Positions 1 through 13,200 of a stretch of DNA of 64,000 nt are shown here, one piece after another. Made by a program: the position numbers and the translations under genes. Positions within the stretch are counted from its first letter, which is position 1; each line of letters opens with the position of its first letter. The stretch is from Chionis minor (lineage: Eukaryota > Chordata > Aves > Charadriiformes > Chionididae), in contig VZSF01000640.1 of the NCBI GenBank assembly GCA_013398295.1, forward strand, positions 1-64,000. The letters run 5' to 3'. The notes beneath the pieces were generated by a model, which saw only the letters and a program-made list of their open reading frames with translations, had not been told where the DNA came from and did no database searches.

Positions 1-590
1 CTGCTTAAGCAAGGGCTCTACTTAGCCAGAGTCTTAGCTCGAGGAACCTCTGAGAAAACAGTGGCTTCATTACCCCTTGTCCTGTCACTACATGCCCTTG
101 TAAAAAGTCCCTCTGTAGCTTTCTTGTAGGCCCCCTTCAGATACTGAAAAGCTGCTATAACATCTCCTTGGAGTCTTCTCTGCTCCAGGCTCAACAATCC
201 CGACTTTCTCACAGCCCTTCCTCACAGGAGACGTGTTCCATCCCTCGGATCATCTTTGTGATCCTTCTCTGGACCCACTCCAAAAAGGTCCATGTCTTTC
301 CTGTGCTCAGGGCTCCAAAGCTGGACACAATATTTCAGGTGGGGTCTCAGCAGAGCAGAGTAGAGGGTCCAAATCACCTCCCTTGACCTACTGGCCACGC
401 TTATTTTGATGCAGCCCAGAATACAGTTGGCCTTCTGGGCTGTGAGTGCATATTTCCAGCTCATGTTGAGCTTCTCATCAACCAGCATCCCCAAGTCCTT
501 CTCCGCCAGGCTTCTCTGAATCCATTCTCTACCCAGCTGTGTATGTGCATGGGATTGCCAAGCACAAATTTGGCTCACAAGCATGTATAT
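1..590 (-). mobile_element. CR1 LINE fragment, RT C-terminus and 3' region
   Basis: Read on the minus strand, this encodes degenerate C-terminal CR1 reverse-transcriptase sequence. It includes the block 'LAEKDLGMLVDEKLNMS', then 'CILGCIKISVASRSREV', 'HLKYCVQLWSPEHRKDMD' and a downstream 'GLLSLEQRRLQGD' piece. The frame is interrupted, so the copy is dead. The 5' end is truncated near 590, and the 3' end lies beyond the left edge of the window. It sits in a DIP2A intron, antisense to the gene. Confidence 0.85.
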
Positions 591-1281
591 CCCTGATTTA
601 AAAATAAGAAAATTTCAGTTTAGGAAGACTTCTGAGATTTCAGAAGAAAATTGTTAAGGATAATAGCAGTAGGACCTTTATGAAATGCAATCCTTTTAAT
701 GAGGTCATCTGACTGAAGATAGGGAAGAGATAACATGTAGTCACAGGAGTAAGTTCAGTAAGGGAGTTGTCTGTGGTCTCCAAACAATAGTTGGCAGATT
801 GACCTACTTTAAAAGAAGATGGGGCATAATGCAAAAAAATCATTGACCTGACAGAGAATAAAATAGCCTAGTTTTCTCCATATACCCCAAAGTATGCAAT
901 AAATAAAGGGAGTGGTACATCTGTAATTGGTGTCTTTTTATATTTCATCTTTATTGTCATATATGCTTGTACTTGATCAAACCATCTGCCTTCATGTTGA
1001 AAAGCAATTGCTATGGTTTTGGAGTCAGTTGCAGCTGATATGTAGGCTGTGAAGCACTGTAAGAAAAAAAAAAGTGCATTTGTGAACTTGCATCTTTAAT
1101 CTTGGAGAACACATGACACAGGCTGTCAAAAAGATAGAGCTCTCAGCATGCTGTGTTTTTGCTGTAGTGGATAGATAACTGATATTAAAATCTTTATCTG
1201 CCAGTCAGTGGCAAAGCAACTTCTGTGTCAGCTGCTGGAGCTTATCAATGCCGTGATTCTGTGTTCTTCCTTTCCCTTTAG

Positions 1282-4200
1282 CAAATGTGTGTGTTGTGAA
1301 GGTGGATGGGACTCCTTATCTGTGCAAAGCTGATGAGGTTGGAGAAATATGCGTGAATTCAGGTGCAACTGGAATGGCATATTTTGGCCTCCTTGGAATC
1401 ACCAAGAATGTGTTTGAGGTTTGTATTTCTCTTTGTACTGTAAAGTTTCATTGTTACATTTCTAGTATTTCTTCTTGCAAATAAACTTATTTTTTCCTTA
1501 AACTTCCTTTTTTATTTTATTAGAAAAACCCTGGCCAACTAAACTTCGCTTCATTCTCAATCAGAACTCAAAATGCTGCCTCAATCAATCATCAGTCAAT
1601 CAGCTACCTCTATATACTGCAGTCCAGTGTTGTGCTTTTGTTAGCATTTAAGTTCATCTTAGTTCTGTATTAACACAGCAGTCTTATGTAAATTTGCCTG
1701 AGCACATTTCAGGTATATGGGTGCATAATTTGGGACATAGAGTTAGAAGTTAGCTTCGTATTTGTGAGCTTCTTCATAAAGTCAAAATACATTGGTTAAG
1801 ATATAATAGATTTTTTAGAAAAGCTTCCTTTGTGTATTGTAAACAGTATGTGCTTTTGAAAATGGACTTTAGTGTTGATTTACTGTAATGCTTAGAACAC
1901 AAAACAGTATGCTGTTGGATATATGAAATTATGTTCCTAGGTATATGGTAGAAGAGATAGTAAGGAAGATAGCATAACAGTCATAAGCCTTGTAGTTTAT
2001 CAAAGTAAAGCAAAAGTGATCTTTCTGACCGGATTTTTCCTTGCAGTGATATCCCAGTTTCATGCTTTCCTTTTTCTGGCAAGAAAGGAGTGAAAGTCCT
2101 TTGGGAGTCATACACAGACTAGTGTTACACTAGGCACCGGTTTGAAGACGGCTAAAGTATGGAGTTCTACCAGAGAGATGAAAGAAATCCTGACCATAGT
2201 CTTCTCTTTCAAAAAAAAGCTCTTTCTGTCTGCTTGCCAAGCCACAGCACTTTAAACAGCTTAGCTTTCAGCACTGTCCTTAGCTTGGGAGACAGCCAGT
2301 GAGAAACCTGATGTAATGGAAGAGTTGGGGGATGCTGGGAAGGCAAGGAAACCACCCAAGTAGATGAGAGGAATTTGTTGATGAGCTTAACGCTTTTGCT
2401 CTGGTTCTCCATTGTAGGCAGTCCCATAATTGCAGCAAACTTAACTTTCTCAAAGTTCTGATAGCATAGCATTTGTTGCAATTGAAGTGATATGCCTTGG
2501 ATACATACCTCATCAGGTATGTTAATAGTAGCAACAGAAAGACTTTCTGATTAAGTGTTGTATGAGTGCATACTATAAATCCTGATTTAAAAAGCGGTGT
2601 GAACTCTTGTTATAAAGGCTGAGAAGCTAAGAAAAAGATAAGAAAGAAGGCTACCACAGAGTTAAGAATTGGTTTGTTCTTCATTATTCAAAAACCTGTT
2701 GTTCATACTTGACATGATTACCTATTGTCATTGGGTAATTTTTTGACTGAGCACAGAGCTGCAATGAACACAGGCATTTTATCTTCACTTTTCCTATCAC
2801 TATTCCTCTGAGTGTCTGAATACTTATGTGTTCTTTCAGGCCATTCCAGTGACGGCAGCTGGCGTGCCTGTTTCAGACCAACCCTTTAGAAGAACAGGAT
2901 TGCTTGGCTTTGTGGGTCCTGTAAGTGTGAATAAGCCATCTGAGGCCCTGATTTGTCTCGACTCCCAACTTTAAATGATGCCCCTGAATTCAGCAGAATT
3001 CTGTCATGGCAGTGACCTCGCACAGATCTTAAGGATATTGTTTGCTTTAGTCAAGCATATATTGCTGGGAGTTTGGAGCGTTTGCCCATTTATTTCTAAT
3101 CTTATCTTCTTTTCAGGACTATCTGGTGTTTGTGGTAGGAAAATTGGATGGCCTAATGACAGTTAGTGGCCGCAGGCACAATGCGGATGATGTGGTAGCC
3201 ACTGCATTGGCAGTCGAACCCATGAAATTTGTCTATCGGGGAAGGTGAGTATATTAAAAACATAACCACTGCTGATTGGACTTTGTTGCTCCTTTTTTAC
3301 CTGCAAATGATTAACAAGTAACACAGCGTACCCAGGAGCTCTGCACATGAATTTTTACATGTGTAATTCATAGGAAATATATGTATATTTTGTAGGAATG
3401 GTGGCACTAAGTTGTGATATGCCAGATAAGAACTTGGCTGTCCCTGCTAACTTGGAAGACAAATATTGACACCCTGCTTCACACAGAATAGGTTTAAAAT
3501 TACTTTCATATAGTATGAACATAGATCTTTAAGTCTAAAATGTCTTTCAAAGCTTCTCTTAAGACAGTCAAATGAATCTTGTATGCCAAATGTAAAACAC
3601 AACTTCCCTTTGTCTACCTGAGCCTTTCATGCAGAGTGGCCTAGGGAAGAACTTTGCAGCATGTTCTAAAGAACAAACTAGGAGTGTTGAGGCTGCTGAA
3701 GGAACTCCAAAGATAGTGTGTGTTGTATCACCAACCCTAATGCTCTTCAGTGGTGAACAGCTTAATGTCCAGGTGGCGATCAGTGACAAGTGGTATCCCA
3801 CAGGAGTCCATATTGGCACCAGTACTGTCATCATGACATAGAGAGTGGGAGTGAGTGCACCGTCGGCAGGTTTGCAGATGACACCAAGCTGAGTGGTGTG
3901 GTTTACATGCCTGAGGGAAGTGGGCCTGTGTGAACCTTGGTTCAACAAGGCCAAGTGCCAAGGGTCCTGCATGGGACAGGGCAACCCCTGGTATCAGTAC
4001 AGTCTGGGGGATGAAGGGATTGAGAGTAGCCTTGCTGAGAAGGACTTGGAGGTACTGGTGGATTTAAAACTGGACATGGGCCATCAGTGTGCACTCACAG
4101 CCCAGAAGGCCAACTGTATTCTGGGCTGCATCAAAAGAAGCATGGCCAGCAGGTCGAGGGAAGTGATTCAGCCCCTCCACTCTGCTGTGGTGAGACTCCA

Positions 4201-7200
4201 CCTGGAGTACTGCATCCAGCTCTGGACCCCTCAGCACAGGAAAGACATGGACCTTTTTGGAGCGGGTCCAGAGCAGGGCCGCAAAGATGATCCGAGGGAT
4301 GGAACACATCTGCTATGAGGAAAGGCTGTGAGAAGGTTGGGGTTGTTCAGCCTGGAGAAGAGAAGGCTCCTGGGAAACCACATTCCCATCTTTCAGTATT
4401 TAAAGGGGGCTTATAAGAAGGATGGTGACAGACTTCTTAGTAGGGCATGTAATGATAGGACAAGGGATAATCATTTTAAACTTAAAAGAGGGTAGATTCA
4501 GACTAGCACGAGGAAGCAATTTTTTTACAATGAGGGTGGTGAAACACTGGAACAGGTTCCCCAGAGAGGTAGATGCCCCATCCCTGGAAACATTCAAGGT
4601 CAGGTTGGACAGGGCTCTAAGCAACTTGATCTAGTTGAAGATGTCTCTGCTCGTTGCAGGAGGGTTGGACTAGATGACCTTTAAATGTCCCTTCCAACCC
4701 AAACCATTCTGTGATTTTATGGAAGACGAGCTTACCTCATTTTCACATCACTTGTGCAATTCACATCATAAAAATAATGGCGCATACCTGGTTGAGGCAT
4801 TATTAATATTTTATCCTAGAAGATGCAAGCCTAAAATGAGTTTAATTCACAAAGGAGAGTAAGTATTTTTCAGTGCAAGTATTGATAGACAGGCTGGTCA
4901 ATAATTTGGCATAGTTGTCTTTCAGGAGGAACATCATATGTAAGTGCAACAAGTTTAGCGAAGTTTAGCATGCATGATGGAGTTATATAGGCAAAGTTTG
5001 CACAGCCCCTGCACGTATGGAATCTGCCTGTGCTAAGAGTGCTACACTGGTGACTGCAAATTCACTTGACCTCCAACAGAAATAAATTACAGTAATAAAC
5101 CTGCATTTGTTCTAAATTTGTGTGTGATTTTGTGATGATCTGGCATGAATAATGCTTCTGTGTCTTGAAACAGTACCATTAAAGGTTGCAGTCATTTCTA
5201 CATTATAATAAACCATGCTATGTTCATCATATGTTGCATCCTATCATTCTTCTGTCCTTTGTGTTTTAGGATAGCAGTGTTTTCTGTGACCGTTTTGCAT
5301 GATGATCGGATAGTGCTTGTGGCAGAGCAGCGCCCTGATGCGTCAGAGGAGGATAGTTTTCAGTGGATGAGCAGGGTTCTACAGGTAGTCAGTCTGTCCT
5401 TTCTCTCTTTCCAGGTGAATAAGGCTGGTGTATGAAATGAGAATCTTAGAGCATCTTTTTTTCCTTAAGAAAAACCTAGCAGTGTAACTACGGACAGTTC
5501 TAATAAACTGAATTCTGAATGTATTTCAGGGTTTGATAGTTAACAGAATTTTGTAAAAAGTAAAACTGTCTTTCAGAAGGTTTTTTAACTTCATACTACC
5601 AGGATTCTTAAAGTCCTAAGGGTGATAGTTTTTGTTTGTTTTAATTCTACACATCTCTTCTGATTTCATACTGGCTGAGAAGTTAAGTCCGAAAATGTTT
5701 GAGGGTATACTTAGTGCCAAGTATCAAAACAGACCCTGAAATCTTTTTATGTCACTAACATTCTTCTTCTAGATCTCCAACAGTAAGCATTAAAAACTTT
5801 TTCCTTGGTTACCTTGTCTGTGGGGGACCAGGAGGGAGGGGAATTTTGATAGATTTGCATTTGAGGATTTCGGAATTACTCAAATAGTTCTAAGGAAGTA
5901 AAAAGTGAGAGATCAATTATGGAAGACGACTCTGGTGAAGGGACAACTGAAGGGAAGACTAGAGAGAATGACTTAAAGGGAAGATGCCTTGTTGTGTAAT
6001 GGCAAATGGCGGTTGCATAATAATTATTTCTGTCTAATTTCAGCTTTGTAATCTTTTTGGAGGGAATACCTGGTAACAGAAAGGCTGTTTTCCATGGGAG
6101 GAAATATTTTTATTTCTCTTTTTAGAAGTGTCATAGCTAAAATAGACACTTAAGTTTTAGGCAGCAAGATGTTTCCCTCCCTATTTTTGTGGTTTTATGT
6201 TCTACTGCGCTTTTGTGACTGTGCCATATGTGCAAAATTTGCTGTGATGTAATTTTGGCTTTTTAAAATCTCTGCACTTCTTGCTCACTTTTAAGAGACT
6301 CTCCTGATCCCTGATGTGCAGGTGGCATCTCCTTGATAGAGTGCACAAGCAAAGTCCTGGGTCTGGTTCTGCTCCCATTGAAGTCATGGCACAACTTCTA
6401 TGAGTTCAGTGAGTGCAGAATCGGGCCCTTTATTTGCAAATTGCGTGAAAGTAAAACTTTTAATATTATTAAATGACTTGAATTCAAACTCTTGCTCTAG
6501 CTACATCCCAGTTGATAACGTGGAATATATGGGGTTTTTTTTCTTTCTATAAAGGCAATTGATAGCATTCACCAAGTGGGCATCTACTGTCTTGCCTTGG
6601 TGCCAGCCAACACTTTGCCAAAGGCTCCGCTCGGAGGAATTCATATTTCAGAAACCAAGCAGCGCTTTTTAGAGGGTGCTCTGCACCCTTGTAATGTCTT
6701 GATGTGTCCGCATACTTGTGTTACTAACCTGCCTAAACCTCGACAGAAACAACCAGGTGAGTAAACTAGAGTGTGTTCCTTAGTTCTGTGTGTCTGTCTC
6801 TGAGGGTACGTGTGGAGTATGATCCGGAAGCAATGTGACAGCTCAGGGCTGTGCATGTTGGATGACTTTAAGCTGCATAACTTAGCAAAGCTAGTGGTGT
6901 TGTCAGAGCAGCCCAGAGCTCAGTAAGGGCATTATAATCTGCCTCAAGTCACAGGTAAATGCAAGGACATGCAACATGTACCAATGTCATGCTTCTGTAG
7001 CTACATTGTGAGTTGTTCCTGTACTGACCATCTTGCAAAAGATGGTCCTCAGACATGCTGTAACTCAGTACAGCAGAAGTACAGACAGACCTTAATTTGC
7101 TGGATCAATAATAGATTCATTTTTTTAATATACCATACTGATAAAGAATTTTTAGTGTACTATACTCTTTTTCTGTGCAATATGATCCTTGGTTTTAGCT

Positions 7201-10200
7201 TTTCATCTTTTCAGATCTGTGTTACATATGGCATTTATAGTAATCTACAGGCTCAATGACAGATTATTACATGTTCCTTACATCATTTTTCCTCATGTTG
7301 CACTGTTTTTCAAATGCAGATGTTGGTCCTGCTTCAATGATAGTAGGGAACCTTGTGGCTGGAAAGAGAATTGCACAAGCCTCAGGGAGAGATGTTACCC
7401 AGTTGGAGGATAACGACCAGGCAAGAAAGGTAACACTGATGTCCTGGTATTATTAAATATTTGAATTGGCTTATTCAGAATGATGGAAGACCAGTTATGG
7501 GGTTCTGCTGAAACTAAGCATGGTGCATTTCGAGTGAATCTGAGCATGTCCTTTATTTTCTGTTTCAGTTCCTGTATTTAGCAGATGTTCTTCAGTGGCG
7601 AGCTCAGACAACTCCAGATCATTCCCTCTTCCTTTTGTTGAATTCCAAGGTGAGATGCAGTTTAGGTTGTTGTCGTGGTTTGGGCCAGATTGGCCACCCA
7701 GGTGTTGACCCCTTCTATGCTTTTCAGCTTCCGACCCTTCAGTGGGGCAAATAACAAAATAGACTGGCCTTAGTTTTTACAGCAATAAGTATAAGCAAGA
7801 TCCTCTCTGGATACCATTCCTTAGAATCAACTATAGACATAGGTCTTATCACTCTGAGAGCGAACAGTTTCTGCACAATATGCTGCTAGAAGAGGCTTAG
7901 CTAAAAAGTAAATTTGCTGAACAAAACTGGTTTTGTTTTACCTCAAACCAGGACATTCTACCCCCTTATTCCATACCATTTTGCATCTTGCTCAGATCAC
8001 CATTACTTTTTATCTATCAAATCNTTGAAATTCATTGCAGTTTGTGCCCTCAGATAGCATGTCTGTCTCAAAGACTTTTGCTGGACACCACTTGATGAAG
8101 CTAGCTCAGGTTTCATCACAACCGTGTTATCCTGAAAGACACTTATTGAACACTGTTAGTATTATGTAACAATTAACATCATGCAGCTCAAAACTGAGTA
8201 TTCTCACCTTGAGGTACACGTTGAACTTCTCCATTCTTCAGCATCACCCACCAACTACATCCAGATCCTTGAGTAAATGCAGTCTCATGAATGGGTTTGC
8301 CTTTGCCTGAAGCAGGAAAAACCCAAACAGTTTTCCCTAACAAATTCCTTTCNTGCAGGTCACTCATCTATGATTTATCTTTATACACAAAAGCTCGTTA
8401 AGTCCATGTAGTTCGTGATTCAAGGATCTCATCTCAGGACAGGAAAGATGGTTTGAAATTCATTGCAGTTTGTGCCCTCAGATAGCATGTCTGTCTCAAA
8501 GACTTTTGCTGGACACCACTTGATGAAGCTAGCTCAGGTTTCATCACAACCGTGTTATCCTGAAAGACACTTATTGAACACTGTTAGTATTATGTAACAA
8601 TTAACATCATGCAGCTCAAAACTGAGTATTCTCACCTTGAGGTACACGTTGAACTTCTCCATTCTTCAGCATCACCCACCAACTACATCCAGATCCTTGA
8701 GTAAATGCAGTCTCATGAATGGGTTTGCCTTTGCCTGAAGCAGGAAAAACCCAAACAGTTTTCCCTAACAAATTCCTTTCATCCACCCTTCTACAGTATG
8801 TAAAAGGTCTGATTGAGCAGGACCAGCATGATTGATGGATCCCCTGGTGTTAACTGACCAGGTAGCTTGTGCTAAATGCATGTCCCAGTTTTTAAAGGTT
8901 CCACCCCCCATTGCTTTCAGAGTGGTTTTTAACAGTCCATTGTATCGCTCAGTTTTCCAAGGAACTGGTGCATGATAGGCAATATGATATATCCACTCAG
9001 TGCCATGTTATTTGGCCCAATTACTTATAAGGTTGTTTTTAAAATTAGTCCCATTGTCTGAATCAATTCTTTCTGGAGTATCGTGTTGTCACAAGACTTG
9101 CTTTTCAATATCCAGGATGGTATTCCAGGCAATGGCATGGGGCACAGTATAGGTTTCCAGCCATCCAGTGCTTACTTCCACCATTGTAAGCACATAGCAC
9201 TTACCCTGGCAGGTCTGAGGGAGTCTTACGTAGTCAATTTGCCAAGCCTCCCCATACTTCTATTTCAGGCATCATCCCCCATACCACAAAGGTTTTAACC
9301 GTTTTACTTGCTTGATTTCAGCATGTGTTTCCCAGTCGTGGATAACCTCAAACCAGGACAGTCATACTTGGAGTCCGAGATCAGTAAAAGATTGTTTGGA
9401 TTCCAAGAAAATTCCAGCTAGAAGTCCTTTCCTAAAATGCTTCAGGTTATTTTGATGAAGCACACAAAAATTGCTAGTTAGAAAGCAGCATAATTTTTCC
9501 ACATCTGGAATTTTATTCCACATCTTTTATTCCACATCTGGAATTTCAGTATACATTCTGCCTGGCTTAAAGCATTGCAGTAATTTCCTGCTGGACACAA
9601 CTGACATATTAATGGAAGATTCTGTCTTCACCCCTGAGCACAAGGGTAAATGGAAGTCAGAGCTGGAGGATTTTTTAATTAGAAGATCTAGAGCCTAAAT
9701 AGAGAACCCTTGGGCAGTTTTGGACTCATATTTTCCAGGAGCACTGCACACCCTTCAGGAGACGCTGATGCCTTGTCATCAGCTAGACTCTGTCCCCAAA
9801 AAGGATGGCAATTCTAGTAACTCAAACACAAGTAAAAGCTTCAGTTTTGGAGTATAGCATCTATGTACTTATAGACTGTGTATAGTTACTTTATTCAAGG
9901 GCGGTCTGAGCCCTTGTTACATATGACAAAGCAACAGTCATGTTTCTCAGTAAATACATCATTTTTACTGATAGACACTCTGCTCTACATGTGACTGTCA
10001 GTAGTATTGTAGCATTCATGTGCCCTGTGTATCCAACATTTCATAAAGGGCTGTTGAAAAAACATGCATTTTTGTGCATTTCTCAGTGTTTCAGCCTCCC
10101 TGAGCACTACTGCTGTGCATATTTCAGAAAACTCGGACAGTTTAAATTCTTCTACTTCTATTCTAGCAGGTTTTTATTCCCCTCTTTTCTTTTCAGGAGG

Positions 10201-13200
10201 CAAACGTCAATTTTTGTTTGAGCCTGTACTACTGTAGCAGTGACAGTAACAGCTCAGTGACAACTTGGGTCTACCCTGTGCTGTGCTGTATTGCAGACAT
10301 GTGAGACAGGGAACGCGCTTTCAGAAAGTCCAGCAGCAGTCCTTGGGAAGTGAAGGTTTTGCATTTGGGGATCTCATTCACACAGGCAAAATGGTTTAGG
10401 ACATGGTTCAAAGTTATGACTCTTGTCATGAGACTCTGCTTTAGCAGAAGAAACTGCTTCAATATGGTTATTGTTAAAAGCCACAGAATTGGTTTATTCT
10501 TCTCTCAGAGTAAAGAGGCTTTTGTGGAAGCTTTCTAGTATGAAACAGCCCCTTTCTGGGTCACTTTGTTCAGGCAACTTTTACCCTTCACAAGGAGACT
10601 CTGCAAAAAGAAAACACAAAATTTAGGCACAAAGAAATTATTTGCTGGTGAACGCATGTCTTAAATAGCTGGGGACTAATGCAATGTGTTCACAGCTGTC
10701 CATGAGAAACCCTTTTGTTATACATCTTTTCATGTAAGTATTCTCCTGTCTTTAAGCTGCTACTGTTCCTACATCAACAATACACCATATTTACTGTTCT
10801 TATTTTGCATGACTTAGCTCCCAGGCTTTAACAACGGTTTCCTTAGTGAAACTGAGCAGAGTACCAGTGCCATCCGGCATCAAACTGGGCCTTGAAAAGT
10901 GTGAAAAAACTGTGGCAGCTTGTCTTGGACTTGAAATTGAATATTTGTATAGCAAACATTTGCTGTGATAATCTGTATCTCTATAGTGGGAGGCTTGATT
11001 CAGTCTCTGACTTTGTGTCGTGGGTTTGGGCCGGATCGGCCCAAGCAAGCCGAGTGACAGATGTTCCCTCTCTCCTGCCGAGCAGGAGAGAGAGAAGAAG
11101 AGAGACTAGTTTAGTAAGAACTAAACTACTTTAATGAAATATAAAGAATAAAATAACAAAAGAAAATAATGAAATATATACAAAACTGTATCAAGCTCCC
11201 AGGATGACAATCACGTCACCAGCAGCCACTGGGAAGTCCCAGACTGGACTCAGCGACAGAAGGGAACTGGATCCAGGAACACACGGGTCGGGATCAAAGG
11301 CAGACGAACCGACGGAGTCCTCCTCGGATGCCGGCCATTGAAGAAGAAAAACAAGAGCCCCAGCAAGAGCAAAAGCCCGAGCAAGTTGGAGAAGAAGGTG
11401 AAGCCGTAAAACGGACCGAAACTACGGATAAAACCAGATAAAACGGATGCTGACCCTTTGATCCCTCAGCTTTTATACTGAGCATGATGCAGATGGGATG
11501 GAATACACTGTTTGGTCAGTTTTGGGTCACCTGTCCTGTCTGTTCCTCCCCATAGATGGGACCCCTCTACGCCTCTCTGCTTCCAGCGCTCCAACAGGGC
11601 AAATAACAAGGTGTCTGGCCTTGGTCGTTATCGCAATAAGTCTAAGCAAGGGCCTCTCTGCATCCCGTGCCTTGGCATCAGCTATAAACATGGGTCTTAT
11701 CACTCTGAGAAAGAGCAGTTTTCTGCACAATATGCTGTTAATTTCAGCAGTTAGAAGAGGCCTAGTTAGAAAGCAGAGTTACTGAACAAAAGTGGTCCTG
11801 TTTTACCTCAAACCAGGACACTTTGTTTCCCTCTGAGGTGGTTGTCCCGCCACTTTTTTCTTGAATCAGATTGCAGACTTGGAAAAACAGATACATCCCA
11901 ACTTCACAGGCTTAAGGCTAAGGCATAGCTTCCTAGGCTGGATAGCAAAAGGATGTTTTCTGTCTTTACATTAAAAACTGCACTAAGCCTTTTGAAGTCC
12001 CCATGACTTCGTGACTGCCTCAGCAATCCAAAGATACAGCTGCTTCCGTGTGAATACCTCCCAGATGCATAACTGCAGGAAATACACTTTCTACAAGATG
12101 GACAGTAGATGCACTGAAGCAGAAGTGACAGTGAATACCAACCAAAGCTCAGGTTGCCTCTACAACCCTTTAAAAGATATAGATATTCTTTGGTATAAGA
12201 ATATCTATACCAAGACATTAGCAGAGTTACCTTTGCTCTTAGAAGGCTGCTGATTGCAAAAGCATCTAGAGGTTTGGCTGTGCATTTGGCTGATGCAGTG
12301 CTTGACTTGCTGCTAAAACAATTGTGTTACTACTACTACTGTATTTTCTCCCTTGGACTGTGAAATTTCAAATATTTGTAAGGTATTCTTTTTGTGGTAC
12401 CAAATACATTTAGAAGGTGCTTCATTGTCTGATGTTCAAAATAATACATACAAAATTCTCTAGCACTTTAAAAGTTCATGGTACCAGCAGCGCCGTTTCC
12501 AAAACACCAAAATTTATTGAGTTTCAAAGTGTTCTTCACAAAGTCTTCTGATGTTGTTTCTGTTTTGTGCAGGGCACTGTAGCTAGCACTGCATCATGCA
12601 TACAGTTGCACAAGAGAGCAGAGAGAGTGGCAGTTGCACTAATGGAGAAAGGACGACTGAATGTTGGTGACCACGTGGCCCTGGTTTATCCTCCAGGTGA
12701 GACAGCATAGACAGCAAAAATTAAAGTCAGATATCACAAGAAAATAAACAACTCTTGCCAAGGCAGAGCATTCAAACATCCATTTAATATAGTGGTATGT
12801 GGCAGTGACGTAGTATTTCAAGGAAAATACTTCCTTTTTGTCATTGTATTATTAAGTCGCTTCCCCAAGTGGCAAACTACATTTACTAAACATTTCATCT
12901 AACTGCTCCCAATGTCTGGGCAGTTACGCAAGAGTAGCTTCATTTAAACCACATGAAAGATTCTCATTTTTCACCCTTGAAGAATGTGAAAGCTAGATTT
13001 GGGATGCTGGTGTATGAACACCCTTGCTTTCCTGAATGGCTGTCTGTAGAAGTGCAGTCTGGACCCCGGACTTGCATTACCAGTGTATATTTACAAGCGT
13101 ACCTCAATATTACCTCATAAAGTAAAGTATTACCTCATAAAAGTAGGATGACTGCATATTTCAGTGTGATAATTGTGAAAAACAAATGTACGCTGTTTAA

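Larger units (their letters stand above)
7671..9360 (-). mobile_element. Degenerate endogenous retrovirus: one LTR plus integrase-containing internal piece
   Basis: 7671-7960 matches, with a large internal deletion, the LTR at 11016-11820; both have termini TGTCGTGG...CCAGGACA. The following internal part, read on the minus strand (about 9330 down to 8800), encodes integrase-core sequence with '[16 protein letters not shown]' and '[17 protein letters not shown]', interrupted by stops. At 9344-9360 only about 17 bp of a second LTR terminus remains, so the 5' LTR (minus sense) and most of gag-pol are gone. Flanks GTTGT and GTCAT differ only by transitions and could be a decayed 5-bp target duplication. 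The class (ERVL-like) is inferred. It lies antisense in the 4.9-kb DIP2A intron. Confidence 0.72.

Noticed and set aside
3568..3984. 138-codon minus-strand frame
   Set aside because: It covers unique intron plus the antisense of a CR1 copy; it is not a gene.
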